From the NCBI GenBank assembly GCA_016702745.1, contig JADJDJ010000002.1, positions 1,054,001-1,118,000 on the forward strand: a DNA stretch of 64,000 nt, read 5' to 3'. The position numbers and the translations under genes were made by a program. The first letter of the stretch is position 1. Each line of letters opens with the position of its first letter. The notes under the pieces were generated by a model. It had not been told where the DNA came from. It ran no database searches and worked only from the letters and a program-made list of their open reading frames with translations. Source of the stretch: Chitinophagaceae bacterium (GTDB lineage: Bacteria > Bacteroidota > Bacteroidia > Chitinophagales > Chitinophagaceae). Positions 36,301 through 43,682 of the stretch are shown here, piece by piece.

Positions 36301-37587
36301 AGTAATAATCTGGTGTTACAACAAAGTACCGGGCATAGTGGAGGTACATTAAATGGAAGCACAGAACTAAATGGTAGCCTGGCCAATTTTTTGAGTAGTC
36401 AGACCGGATACAATACAAATATTCCCAAGGCTTTTGTGAACTGGATTGCGTTTGATGAACGGCTGAATTATGTAGCCTCAGGCAGTGGATTTGAACAAAT
36501 TGGAGCCAGCGGATCTTATACTGCCCATGTTATTGCAGATATTTTGGTGAAAAAGAATGGGTATATTTATGTCTATGTAAGCAACGAAACCCCAAACTAT
36601 CCTGTCTATTTTGATAATTTGCAAGTGACACACGTGAGGGGGCCGTTAGTTCAGGAAAGTCATTATTATCCGTTTGGGTTAACACAAAAAGCGATCAGCA
36701 GCGAGGCGTTAAGTTTTGGAGAGGCTGGAAGTCAAAAGCTGAAGTATAATGGGAAGGAGGAGCAGCGTCAAGAGTTTTCTGACGGGGCCGGGTTGGAATG
36801 GGTGGATTATGGGGCAAGGATGTATGATAATCAAATTGGGAGGTGGCATGTAGTTGATCCGTTGAGTGTTAAAATGCGAAGGCATAGCCCGTATAATTAT
36901 GCGTTTGACAACCCAATACGATTTATTGACCCCGATGGGATGGAACCACAAACTGATTATTTTAATTTGAAAGGACAAATGGTAAAACGTATCGATGATG
37001 GAAAAACTGATAAGAAATTGGTGTTAACAAAAAGTGATAAAGAAAAAGATGTTGATAAGGCACTGAAGGATGGGCATGTTATGAATAACATAACTAATGA
37101 TCAGATCAAACAAATGGAGGACATGTATAGTTTTGGGAAAAAAGATAAGACAGGCACAGAACAAGGATTTATTTTGGGCCAAAAGGGAAAATCTTCAAAG
37201 ACAGTAACTGGGGAGCAAGGAGAAATGACTAATACAGCCTGGAAAGAAGCAGCTGAAGATCTTAGTTTAAAGGACGACCAACCGGCTTCAGATGTCCATT
37301 TGCATACGTTTAGTTACAATGAAGATGGCGAAATCACAGGGTACCCAAACCCGAACCCTTCTCCCGGAAAGGATGAAGATTTAAACCCTTACAATTTTGA
37401 GGGATTTACTCAACCATCAATTATCCTGGGTTATAGGCCCGAGGAACAACCTGTACCTGAAGGAAAGATCAGTACAAGGGGGGAAATTCGCTATATACAA
37501 AGAGTTGGTTTCTATGGAAGTGGCGGGACAATTATTCAAATTGATTTTTCAGATTTGAAGAACGCACTTAAAAGAGTAAATAAATGA
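33307..37587 (+). CDS. RHS/YD-repeat polymorphic toxin, DUF6443 N-terminus, JAB-like C-terminus
   Basis: A 1,426-residue exported protein: a signal peptide, a DUF6443-like start (T-Q-Y-F-D-G-L-G-R-A-L-Q-T-V near 75), many YD repeats (Y-V-Y-D-E-L-G-Q-L, Y-A-Y-D-F-K-G-R-M, F-T-Y-D-A-A-N-R-F), then the RHS core (D-H-L-G-N-V-R, Y-Y-P-F-G-L-T, G-R-W-H-V-V-D-P). After D-P-D-G-M at about 1215 comes a variable tail of about 210 residues. This tail has D-V-H-L-H-T-F and P-S-P-G-K-D-E-D, a likely JAMM/JAB-type metal site, as in JAB-like toxins. The stop overlaps the lipoprotein gene by four bases. It is probably a contact-dependent or secreted antibacterial toxin. Confidence 0.85.
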   Translation: MKRVLFFFSALTGTAAAQLVTPAAYNSNVKISYVREWVPLKPFSSETDVISSSRTIQEIRQTTQYFDGLGRALQTVVKKGSMISGESAKDLVSPVLYNEYGRESIQYLPFVANSTGGNSSLSDGKFKLNPFQQDSSFNKGLFSDETYYYSRTVFEVSALNRPTEIYAAGDSWVGTAGQSSEVNRRGIKSKYRVNRVADSVRLWMVSGAISDFGNISTNAIYSAGQLMKSIIQDEHNKQVIEFKDKEGKIILKKVQLTAEPDTGTGKNHSGWLCTYYVYDELGQLRTVIQPAGVELLASSGWSMTGTLYSEQCFRYAYDFKGRMVGKKVPGSGAVYLVYDHRNRLVLTQDSIQRAGGLWMYLLYDELNRPVVSGFWTNSNTRVWHADRADTSISYPNLSGQTIEELTRSFYDDYNWRSSESNPWSSTRSTAYDSHLLGASNSTFPYAQDATVQSNMMRGLATGTKVKVIDAATYMYTIPFYDHKGRVIQTQNNNITGGTDIMISQYSWTSQPLLMIVKNERHASGTSGGGGGPTQTTVLLTKMTYDSLFRIIKTEKKIAFSKVNSGAIPGSWKIDTEIEYNALGQVKKKKLGTASLETLNYEYNIRGWTLGVNRAFVKDTTSNTNWFGFDLGYDKTTFTVNGTSHNYSAAQFNGNINGMLWRSTGDDMLRKYDFTYDAANRFLSADFNQLNSNSFSKSAGIDFSVSGMSYDANGNILSMNQKGWKLGGSLTIDSLQYGYFSGTNKLQYVYDRANDTASYLGDFKEGTNNTSQDYAYDGNGSLINDANKKITQILYNHLNLPKQIHFQGKGTISYVYSAAGVKLKKVTVDSTVSPVRTSTTIYMLGNYLNDTLQFIVTEEGRARIKSDSSEVVYDYMIKDHLGNVRMTLTEESRTDAYPAATMELSNATVEETLYDNIEYTRTDFPPGYPADTTGNSKVAVVRGNNLFGATRLEIGPGKLLRVMAGDTFHIQANSWWSSTRTNPQESYNPLGLPQLLSSISNNLVLQQSTGHSGGTLNGSTELNGSLANFLSSQTGYNTNIPKAFVNWIAFDERLNYVASGSGFEQIGASGSYTAHVIADILVKKNGYIYVYVSNETPNYPVYFDNLQVTHVRGPLVQESHYYPFGLTQKAISSEALSFGEAGSQKLKYNGKEEQRQEFSDGAGLEWVDYGARMYDNQIGRWHVVDPLSVKMRRHSPYNYAFDNPIRFIDPDGMEPQTDYFNLKGQMVKRIDDGKTDKKLVLTKSDKEKDVDKALKDGHVMNNITNDQIKQMEDMYSFGKKDKTGTEQGFILGQKGKSSKTVTGEQGEMTNTAWKEAAEDLSLKDDQPASDVHLHTFSYNEDGEITGYPNPNPSPGKDEDLNPYNFEGFTQPSIILGYRPEEQPVPEGKISTRGEIRYIQRVGFYGSGGTIIQIDFSDLKNALKRVNK
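36670..36801 (+). repeat. RHS core block identical to right orphan cassette
   Basis: These 132 bp are identical to 38,430-38,561, followed by about 45 bp with only a handful of differences. The left cassette carries the same block in inverse orientation at about 27,832-27,964 with more differences. The block encodes P-F-G-L-T-Q-K through G-L-E-W of the RHS core, just before the toxin domains diverge. Homology of this length and identity is suited to recombination. Confidence 0.95.
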
Positions 37588-38129
37588 AAAAGAGTGTTAT
37601 AATGATATTATTGGTTTTGATAATACTTAGTTCATGCCGATCTTATATTGATATACCTAGGAATAGTATATCGAAGGATTATTTGATTTTTAAATATGAA
37701 AATGACTATAATAACTTTATATTTTCTGACAAGGTCAATATAGTAGCGGATAAAGACGTTTCCATCACTACTCATTTTAACATTCGCTTGCCAAAAAAAA
37801 TTATTTATTGGATGCGATTGGGAAATCGATTCTTTTTTGAGTACTCTACAGGTCAATTGATTTGTGTTTATTCTTCCTATGCCAACAAAGAGGGCCATGG
37901 AGATGAATGGAAGCTCTTTGAACCAAAAGAGAATGATGAGTTCAATTATCTGGATGAATACTTTGAAAAAAAAGTCAAAGGAAATAAAAGAAAAAATAGG
38001 AAAGCTGGAAGAATTACAAAGGTCTACACAAATAGTAAATATGAAATACTGTTATATAATATAAAAAAGGAGAATTTTGATTCTTTTTATGACTTTGTGA
38101 AGTCATTTAAAGTCATTCCCAGAAAATAA
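37584..38129 (+). CDS. Lipoprotein, candidate immunity protein of expressed RHS toxin
   Basis: A 181-residue lipoprotein: the signal ends I-I-L-S-S-C-R. The mature part is beta-rich then lysine-rich and basic (K-K-V-K-G-N-K-R-K-N-R-K), with no recognised family. Its ATG overlaps the RHS stop (ATGA), the tight coupling usual for toxin and immunity genes. Its placement at the inner or outer membrane suggests that the JAB-like toxin is met outside the cytoplasm. The role is inferred from context alone. Confidence 0.65.
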   Translation: MKKSVIMILLVLIILSSCRSYIDIPRNSISKDYLIFKYENDYNNFIFSDKVNIVADKDVSITTHFNIRLPKKIIYWMRLGNRFFFEYSTGQLICVYSSYANKEGHGDEWKLFEPKENDEFNYLDEYFEKKVKGNKRKNRKAGRITKVYTNSKYEILLYNIKKENFDSFYDFVKSFKVIPRK

Positions 38130-38399
38130 ATACCAAGAATTGCCAGTATATAATCTGATTATAGAGAATATTTCGTTCAATTTTCAAAAAGGATGCAGTC
38201 TAAAAAAAACCTTGATGTCAGTAATCTTCTCACTCCAAATCCTGCAAAACTCCACCCGAAGTAATAAATTTCCAAATTATAGGGTTGTTGTCCTAAAGTC
38301 TTTGACTCAGCACCAAGCCCGCCAGTGTCTGCGATCGAATTATATCCGAGAATGCATGCCACCGCGGGTAAATTCGGGTCAAATATTTCCATAAATTAA
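38130..38399. other. Gap before right orphan cassette
   Basis: About 270 bp with no supported gene. Short frames on both strands lack any recognisable pattern. It may be the remains of an earlier cassette tail or immunity gene. A TAA at 38397-38399 closes the orphan's frame upstream. Confidence 0.4.
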
Positions 38400-39374
38400 C
38401 TCAACAGTTCTTCGATCTCCCGCTCTTACCCGTTTGGGTTAACACAAAAAGCGATCAGCAGCGAGGCGTTAAGTTTTGGAGAGGCTGGAAGTCAAAAGCT
38501 GAAGTATAATGGGAAGGAGGAGCAGCGTCAAGAGTTTTCTGACGGGGCCGGGTTGGAATGGTTGGATTATGGGGCGAGGATGTATGACAATCAAATAGGG
38601 AGGTGGGGTGTTGTCGACCCTAAAACTGATATCTATTTTTCTCAATCAACATATACATATGTTGCAAATAATCCCATTAACTTAATAGATCCTACAGGGA
38701 TGACAATCGAAGATCCAGACAAAATTATTGAGAAGCAAAAACAGTTTTTACAAACTTCAAAAGACGAAGTAAAAAACATGATAGATAAAGGGTTTATTGG
38801 AAGTAAAATTGGAAAAGCCATAATTGAACATCTAAAAGGTGCGTTAAATGAAATTAAGGAGTTAGAAAAGTCTGATCAGAACTATAAATTTGTTTATAAT
38901 GATGAAGTTCGAAATACTGTTGGCTATGATCTTAAAACAAAAACTGTTGTGACATCTATAGGGACAGACAAAGATTCATATTATGGTGTTGTGGGTCATG
39001 AAATAAAGCATTCATACCAATTTGAGAAAGGTGAAATTTCTATTTCGGTTGATAACTCTGGTTATGGAGTTTTGTATGACATAGGAGATGAAACTGAAGC
39101 ATATAATACTGAGGGAATGTTAAGCAATCCAGATCTTTATGTTAAGAATGAAGATGGATATATTAAGGATGATAATTGGACCAGACAGAAAGGTGCAAAT
39201 ATGGTACCACCTGCTTATCAAAATTTAAGGCCGGGACCCATAAATATTAATTCACCGGAAGGGAAAGAATTAAGAAATAAGACAACTATTGCAGGAAAGG
39301 AAGGAAGAGAAGTAACTGAGGTGTATATTGGCTGGGAAAAGGATTATGAGAAAGGAAAAAATAAAATTAATTAA
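38400..39374 (+). CDS. Right orphan RHS C-terminal cassette with HEIKH zincin-like toxin
   Basis: An open frame of 324 codons with no ATG or GTG ahead of the core; TTG at 38553 is the only alternative start inside it. From 38427 it encodes the RHS core end (Y-P-F-G-L-T-Q-K-A, D-Y-G-A-R-M-Y-D-N-Q-I-G-R-W, N-N-P-I-N-L-I-D-P-T-G-M). A toxin domain follows, homologous to that of the left cassette: E-K-S-D-Q-N-Y-K-F-V-Y then G-H-E-I-K-H-S-Y-Q-F-E and D-E-T-E-A. The first 132 bp of the core are identical to the expressed gene. It is best read as a silent or displaced toxin cassette. Confidence 0.78.
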   Translation, partial: LNSSSISRSYPFGLTQKAISSEALSFGEAGSQKLKYNGKEEQRQEFSDGAGLEWLDYGARMYDNQIGRWGVVDPKTDIYFSQSTYTYVANNPINLIDPTGMTIEDPDKIIEKQKQFLQTSKDEVKNMIDKGFIGSKIGKAIIEHLKGALNEIKELEKSDQNYKFVYNDEVRNTVGYDLKTKTVVTSIGTDKDSYYGVVGHEIKHSYQFEKGEISISVDNSGYGVLYDIGDETEAYNTEGMLSNPDLYVKNEDGYIKDDNWTRQKGANMVPPAYQNLRPGPININSPEGKELRNKTTIAGKEGREVTEVYIGWEKDYEKGKNKIN

Positions 39375-39389
39375 ATTCTATTTAGATAT

Positions 39390-39992
39390 ATGAGTAAAGT
39401 TTATTACATTTTATTCTTTTTCGGTTTATTAAATTACCAGATTGGCGAAAAATATGCATATAAATCGGAAAGGTTTTATGAATGTTTAGAGCTAAATGCA
39501 AATAATAGATTTATTTACCAAGTTCGAGATGAATTTATGAAGTATACTATAGAAGGAAATTATATTTTAATTAGAGATTCTATTATTCTTAATAGTAGCC
39601 CTCAAAGAGAAAAAATGATCGTGGTAGAATCAAAAACGAAACATATAAATAAACTTACGTTTTCGGTGACAGATAAGTTAGGCGCAAAAATCAACTACCA
39701 TTTATCGCTTATATTAAATAATGGTCAAGTTGTAAATTATAAAAATCAGTGGAATTTTACTACGATTTCGAAAATGAATATTAAAGGGTTTTATATAACG
39801 GATTCGAAAGGAATAGTTAGTACTGTCTATAATATCAACGGAAAGTTTACGAATTATTTTAGAATTCAGTTTGAGACTAAGAGAGTTTTTGATAGTGAAT
39901 CTTGGTATATTGATACTAAGCAAAATAAAATTGTTCCAAGAAAACCTGATGGGAATTTTTGCAGCTATTCCTTGAGCATGGAAGAAATATAA
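39390..39992 (+). CDS. Exported protein, candidate immunity protein of right orphan cassette
   Basis: A 200-residue protein with a hydrophobic N-terminus (Y-Y-I-L-F-F-F-G-L-L) that could be a signal peptide or anchor. There is no lipobox cysteine. The body is beta-rich and basic, of unknown family, and in outline resembles the protein behind the left cassette. It lies 15 bp after the right orphan toxin. Strongly AT-rich compared with the following argH, a sign of acquired DNA. Confidence 0.6.
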   Translation: MSKVYYILFFFGLLNYQIGEKYAYKSERFYECLELNANNRFIYQVRDEFMKYTIEGNYILIRDSIILNSSPQREKMIVVESKTKHINKLTFSVTDKLGAKINYHLSLILNNGQVVNYKNQWNFTTISKMNIKGFYITDSKGIVSTVYNINGKFTNYFRIQFETKRVFDSESWYIDTKQNKIVPRKPDGNFCSYSLSMEEI

Positions 39993-40021
39993 TAGTAAAA
40001 GGCTTAGGAAGATGTCTCGTG

Positions 40022-41362
40022 TTAACTCAGCAACCCCCTCAACGCCCCATTCACCTCCCCAAACGGAAACCCCGCCACCACTTGTTCCATCTGCTGACGG
40101 ATTTCAGCCGTGCAAAGATTCCCGATACTGCCTTCATGGGTATGTTGCAGGTCGGTGCTGTAAGTAAACTGGCCGGCTTCGATATCTCTTCCTACTTTTT
40201 TATAAGCATCGCGGAAAGGCATTCCCTGGTTTACCAGCTTGTTGACCTCCTCCACACTGAAGAGGTATTTGTATTTTTCGTCCTGCAGGATGTCCTGATT
40301 GATTGTGATAGAAGATAACATGAGTCCGGCCATTTCGATGCAGTCTTTTAAAGTGCGGAAGGCCGGGAATAAATGTTCTTTCAGTAACTGCAAATCGCGG
40401 TGATAACCGGAGGGCAGATTCGTGGTCATCAAACTGATTTCATTGGGCAGGGCCTTGATACGGTTGCAATGGGAGCGGATCAGTTCAAAGACATCCGGAT
40501 TTTTTTTATGCGGCATGATGCTGCTGCCGGTGGTGAGTTCTGCCGGGAAACTGATAAATCCAAAATTCTGGTTCAGGTACAAACAGGCATCCATGCTCAG
40601 CTTCGCCAGTGTATCAGCCAGGTTGGCGAGGGATTGTGCCACGATGCGCTCTGCTTTTCCGCGACCCATTTGCGCATAGACCACATTATAATTCAGGTCA
40701 GCAAAACCCAGTAACTGGGTAGTCATGGTTCGGTTGATGGGGAAGGAAGATCCATAGCCCGCCGCTGAACCCAGGGGATTTTTATTCACTACTTCATAAG
40801 CACCGCGGATGGTAATCAAATCATCTACCAGGCTTTCTGCATAAGCGCCAAACCAAAGTCCGAAGGAGGAAGGCATGGCTAACTGCAAATGCGTATAACC
40901 GGGAAAAAGATGGTCCTTGTATTTTTCACTCTGCGATTGCAGGAGATCAAAAAAAGGACGAACCGTTGTAACGAGTTCTTCTAACTCGTTGCGGAGAAAA
41001 AGTTTCAGGTCAACCAGCACCTGGTCATTCCGGCTTCTGGCCGAATGTATTTTTTTACCGGTATCACCCAGTTTTTCAGTGAGTAACCATTCTACCTGTG
41101 AGTGTACATCTTCTGCATCCGGACGAATAGTAAAAGGATTGGGGTGATTGGGTGCCGTGGTTTGATAGATGGCTTTCAATTCTGCAAGCAGTACTGATTT
41201 CTCTTCGGCATTGAGCAGGCCAACGGATTCCAGCATGCTGACATGGGCCATACTACCGAGAATATCAAAGGGGGCCAGCTGAATATCAAATTCCCGGTCA
41301 TTGCCAACTGTAAAACGTTCTACTTCGGCCAGTGATGCTTTATCTTTTTGCCAGAGTTTCAT
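40022..41362 (-). CDS. argH: Argininosuccinate lyase
   Basis: A 446-residue lyase of the fumarase/aspartase superfamily, with the signature G-S-S-I-M-P-H-K-K-N-P-D and H-S-A-R-S-R-N-D-Q-V near the front. It splits argininosuccinate to arginine and fumarate, the last step of the pathway. It is the last gene of the arginine operon and overlaps argE by four bases. It converges on the toxin island's last gene with 29 bp between. Confidence 0.96.
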   Translation of the reverse strand: MKLWQKDKASLAEVERFTVGNDREFDIQLAPFDILGSMAHVSMLESVGLLNAEEKSVLLAELKAIYQTTAPNHPNPFTIRPDAEDVHSQVEWLLTEKLGDTGKKIHSARSRNDQVLVDLKLFLRNELEELVTTVRPFFDLLQSQSEKYKDHLFPGYTHLQLAMPSSFGLWFGAYAESLVDDLITIRGAYEVVNKNPLGSAAGYGSSFPINRTMTTQLLGFADLNYNVVYAQMGRGKAERIVAQSLANLADTLAKLSMDACLYLNQNFGFISFPAELTTGSSIMPHKKNPDVFELIRSHCNRIKALPNEISLMTTNLPSGYHRDLQLLKEHLFPAFRTLKDCIEMAGLMLSSITINQDILQDEKYKYLFSVEEVNKLVNQGMPFRDAYKKVGRDIEAGQFTYSTDLQHTHEGSIGNLCTAEIRQQMEQVVAGFPFGEVNGALRGLLS

Positions 41363-42429
41363 ATCACCTGGTTTAATAATTGAATGTACAACTCTATTCC
41401 CTTGTTGATCTCATCAACATAAATGTATTCATCAGCGGTATGACTCCTGGCTGAATCCCCGGGCCCCATTTTTAAGGCAGGAAAGGGCATCAGGGCTTTG
41501 TCTGAAGTGGTGGGGGAACCATAATAACTGCGCCCCAGGGCCGTTCCCGCTTTCACCAGCGGATGATCCAGTGCAATGGCAGTGGATCTTAAACGGGTGC
41601 TGCGGGGTTTCACTTCACACTGTACATGGTTGCGGATGATGTCTATCAATTCTTCAAAACTGTACAGCTCATTGATCCGGGTATCCACCACAAATTTGCA
41701 AGTGGCCGGCACCACATTATGGGCTTTGTTTTCTGTCTCGATTACCGTTACACTCATTTTACAGGGACCAAGGAGAGGAGAATCTTTTTCAAAATGGTAA
41801 TGGCGAAACCAGTCGATATCCTTCATTGCTTTATAAATAGCGTTTTCACCTTCGTTGCGGGCGGCATGCCCGGCTTTACCATGACTGATACAATCCAATA
41901 CCATCAATCCTCTTTCGGCCACAGCCATTTGCATTTGCGTCGGTTCTCCCACAATGGCCGCTTCAATAGTTGGTAAATAAGGAAGGGTATATTCAATACC
42001 ACCGGTACCACTGATCTCTTCTTCTGCAGTGGCGGCAATCACCAGGTTATATTTCAGGTCTTTTCTATCGTTGAAATAGAGGAAGACAGCAATCAGTGAA
42101 ACCAAACAACCTCCGGCATCATTACTGCCCAGTCCGAATAATTTTCCATTGTCAATAGTAGCCGCAAAAGGATCACGGGTATATTGTGGATTGGGTTTCA
42201 CCGTATCGTGGTGAGAGTTGAGGAGGATGCTGGGCTTGTTGGGATCGAAATAGCGGTTGGAGGCATAAATATTATTTCCCACCCAATAGGCTTCGATATC
42301 CCTCACTGAAAAAAAGCGGGCCAGTATGCCGGCTGTTTTTTCTTCTTCCTTGCTGAAGGAAGGGGTAGCGATCAGCTCCTGCAGGAGGGTGATCGCATCT
42401 TTTTGTAATATGTTGATATCAGCGTTCAT
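41359..42429 (-). CDS. argE: N-acyl-ornithine (acetyl or succinyl) deacylase, M20 family
   Basis: A 356-residue M20 metallopeptidase-type deacylase, with the zinc motif S-H-H-D-T-V-K, the catalytic E-E in A-A-T-A-E-E-E-I-S-G and the dimerisation region. The start M-N-A-D-I-N-I-L-Q at 42429 is chosen; it overlaps argB by 11 bp, and an upstream Met at 42531 reads through argB sequence. It removes the acyl group to free ornithine or citrulline, depending on which intermediate the carbamoyltransferase uses. Confidence 0.9.
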   Translation of the reverse strand: MNADINILQKDAITLLQELIATPSFSKEEEKTAGILARFFSVRDIEAYWVGNNIYASNRYFDPNKPSILLNSHHDTVKPNPQYTRDPFAATIDNGKLFGLGSNDAGGCLVSLIAVFLYFNDRKDLKYNLVIAATAEEEISGTGGIEYTLPYLPTIEAAIVGEPTQMQMAVAERGLMVLDCISHGKAGHAARNEGENAIYKAMKDIDWFRHYHFEKDSPLLGPCKMSVTVIETENKAHNVVPATCKFVVDTRINELYSFEELIDIIRNHVQCEVKPRSTRLRSTAIALDHPLVKAGTALGRSYYGSPTTSDKALMPFPALKMGPGDSARSHTADEYIYVDEINKGIELYIQLLNQVI

Positions 42430-43630
42430 GAATAATACTTGTGCCGGCAGTTCCTTCAACCAGTTGAGGCAGTTGTTCCGCTTTGCCGATGATGACTTTC
42501 TGAACCCCGTTATCGAGGGCAGCAAAGGCATTATCCAGTTTGGGGATCATGCCGTCGAATATTTTTTTACCGGCCTTTAGTTCTTTATAATAGGCCGGTG
42601 TTATTTCCGGTATCACCGTGTTATCGTCATTGGCATCGAGTAATACACCGCTTTTTTCAAAGGAGTAAATCAATTCCACCTCGTAATATGGGCTCATCCC
42701 TTTGGCGATTTCCTGTGCAATGGTATCGGCATTGGTATTCAGCAACTGTCCCTGCTGGTCATGCGTGATGGGAGCGAATACGAGGGTGATATTTTTTTCC
42801 AGCAGCACTTGCAGCAGATCGGCATTGATGGCATCCACATCTCCCACAAAACCATAGTCCAGCACCGGGTGATTTCTTTTATGCGCCAGGATGGCATCAC
42901 CGTCTGCCCCGCAAAGTCCCATGGCATTACAATGATTAGACTGCAGCGTGGCGACGATAATCTTATTGATATAACCTGCATACACCATGGTCACGATCTT
43001 CAGGGTTTCGGCATCGGTGATTCTGCGGCCATCAATGAGTTGCTGTTCAATCCCCATTTGTTCGGCCATCCGGGTTGCCAGTTTGCCACCACCGTGTACG
43101 AGGATCTTCTTTCCTTCCACAGCAGCAAAGCTTTTGAGGAAGGCATCCAGTTTGGCGTTATCATCAATGATATTGCCACCGATTTTTATGACATAGAGTT
43201 TATTCTTGTCCCGGCCCACATCGCCGCCGCCTTCTCTGCCCCCGTCCCCTAAAGGGGTGGAAGAGAGTTGTGCTATTATTTTGGCAATTTCTTTCAGCAC
43301 TTCATCACTATTTTTTAGTACTTGTTCATTTTTAAATCGGAGTACCGTCAACCCAAATTCTTTTAAGTGGGTTTCTCTGGCTTCGTCATATTTTTTAACC
43401 TCTTCCTGTTCATGTATCCCGCCATCCAATTCAATCACCAGTTTCAGCTTGTGGCAATAAAAATCAACAACATAATTCCAGATTGGATGTTGTCTTCTGA
43501 ATTTCAGTTTCCACTCATTAATATGTATTAGTTTCCACAATACTTCTTCGGCGGGGGTCATACGATTCCGTAGTTCCTCCGCTTTTTGAAATATCAGGTG
43601 GCTCGCGCCGTAATACATATTTTCTTTCAT
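42419..43630 (-). CDS. argB: DUF559 endonuclease-like domain fused to acetylglutamate kinase ArgB
   Basis: One frame of 403 residues. Residues 1-120 are a DUF559 domain (R-N-R-M-T-P-A-E-E-V-L-W, F-R-R-Q-H-P-I-W-N-Y-V-V-D-F-Y-C, L-V-I-E-L-D-G-G-I-H), a small VSR/restriction-like nuclease fold. A linker T-P-L-G-D-G-G-R-E-G-G-G follows, encoded by the CCCCTAAAGGGG repeat. Residues from about 136 are a complete amino-acid kinase: V-I-K-I-G-G-N-I-I, L-V-H-G-G-G-K, C-G-A-D-G-D-A, N-T-N-A-D-T-I-A. No ATG lies between the two; a GTG at 43219 (D-V-G-R-D-K) could start a separate ArgB. The kinase phosphorylates N-acyl-glutamate. Confidence 0.88.
   Translation of the reverse strand: MKENMYYGASHLIFQKAEELRNRMTPAEEVLWKLIHINEWKLKFRRQHPIWNYVVDFYCHKLKLVIELDGGIHEQEEVKKYDEARETHLKEFGLTVLRFKNEQVLKNSDEVLKEIAKIIAQLSSTPLGDGGREGGGDVGRDKNKLYVIKIGGNIIDDNAKLDAFLKSFAAVEGKKILVHGGGKLATRMAEQMGIEQQLIDGRRITDAETLKIVTMVYAGYINKIIVATLQSNHCNAMGLCGADGDAILAHKRNHPVLDYGFVGDVDAINADLLQVLLEKNITLVFAPITHDQQGQLLNTNADTIAQEIAKGMSPYYEVELIYSFEKSGVLLDANDDNTVIPEITPAYYKELKAGKKIFDGMIPKLDNAFAALDNGVQKVIIGKAEQLPQLVEGTAGTSIIHER
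43238..43260. repeat. CCCCTAAAGGGG repeat at DUF559-ArgB junction
   Basis: GCCCCCGTCCCCTAAAGGGG plus TGG lies exactly where the DUF559 domain ends and the ArgB linker begins. It is the same unit, in the same orientation, as the copy at 43,683 upstream of the DUF559 start, so the two bracket the inserted domain. Confidence 0.88.
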
Positions 43631-43682
43631 GCAGTTTTCTTTATATCATCCTGCCCCTGCTCCCTGCCCAGCCCCGTCTCCT

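Noticed and set aside
38140..38394. Short open frames on both strands before the right orphan cassette
   Set aside because: No signal peptide, domain or homology pattern, and no link to neighbours; more likely decayed or random.
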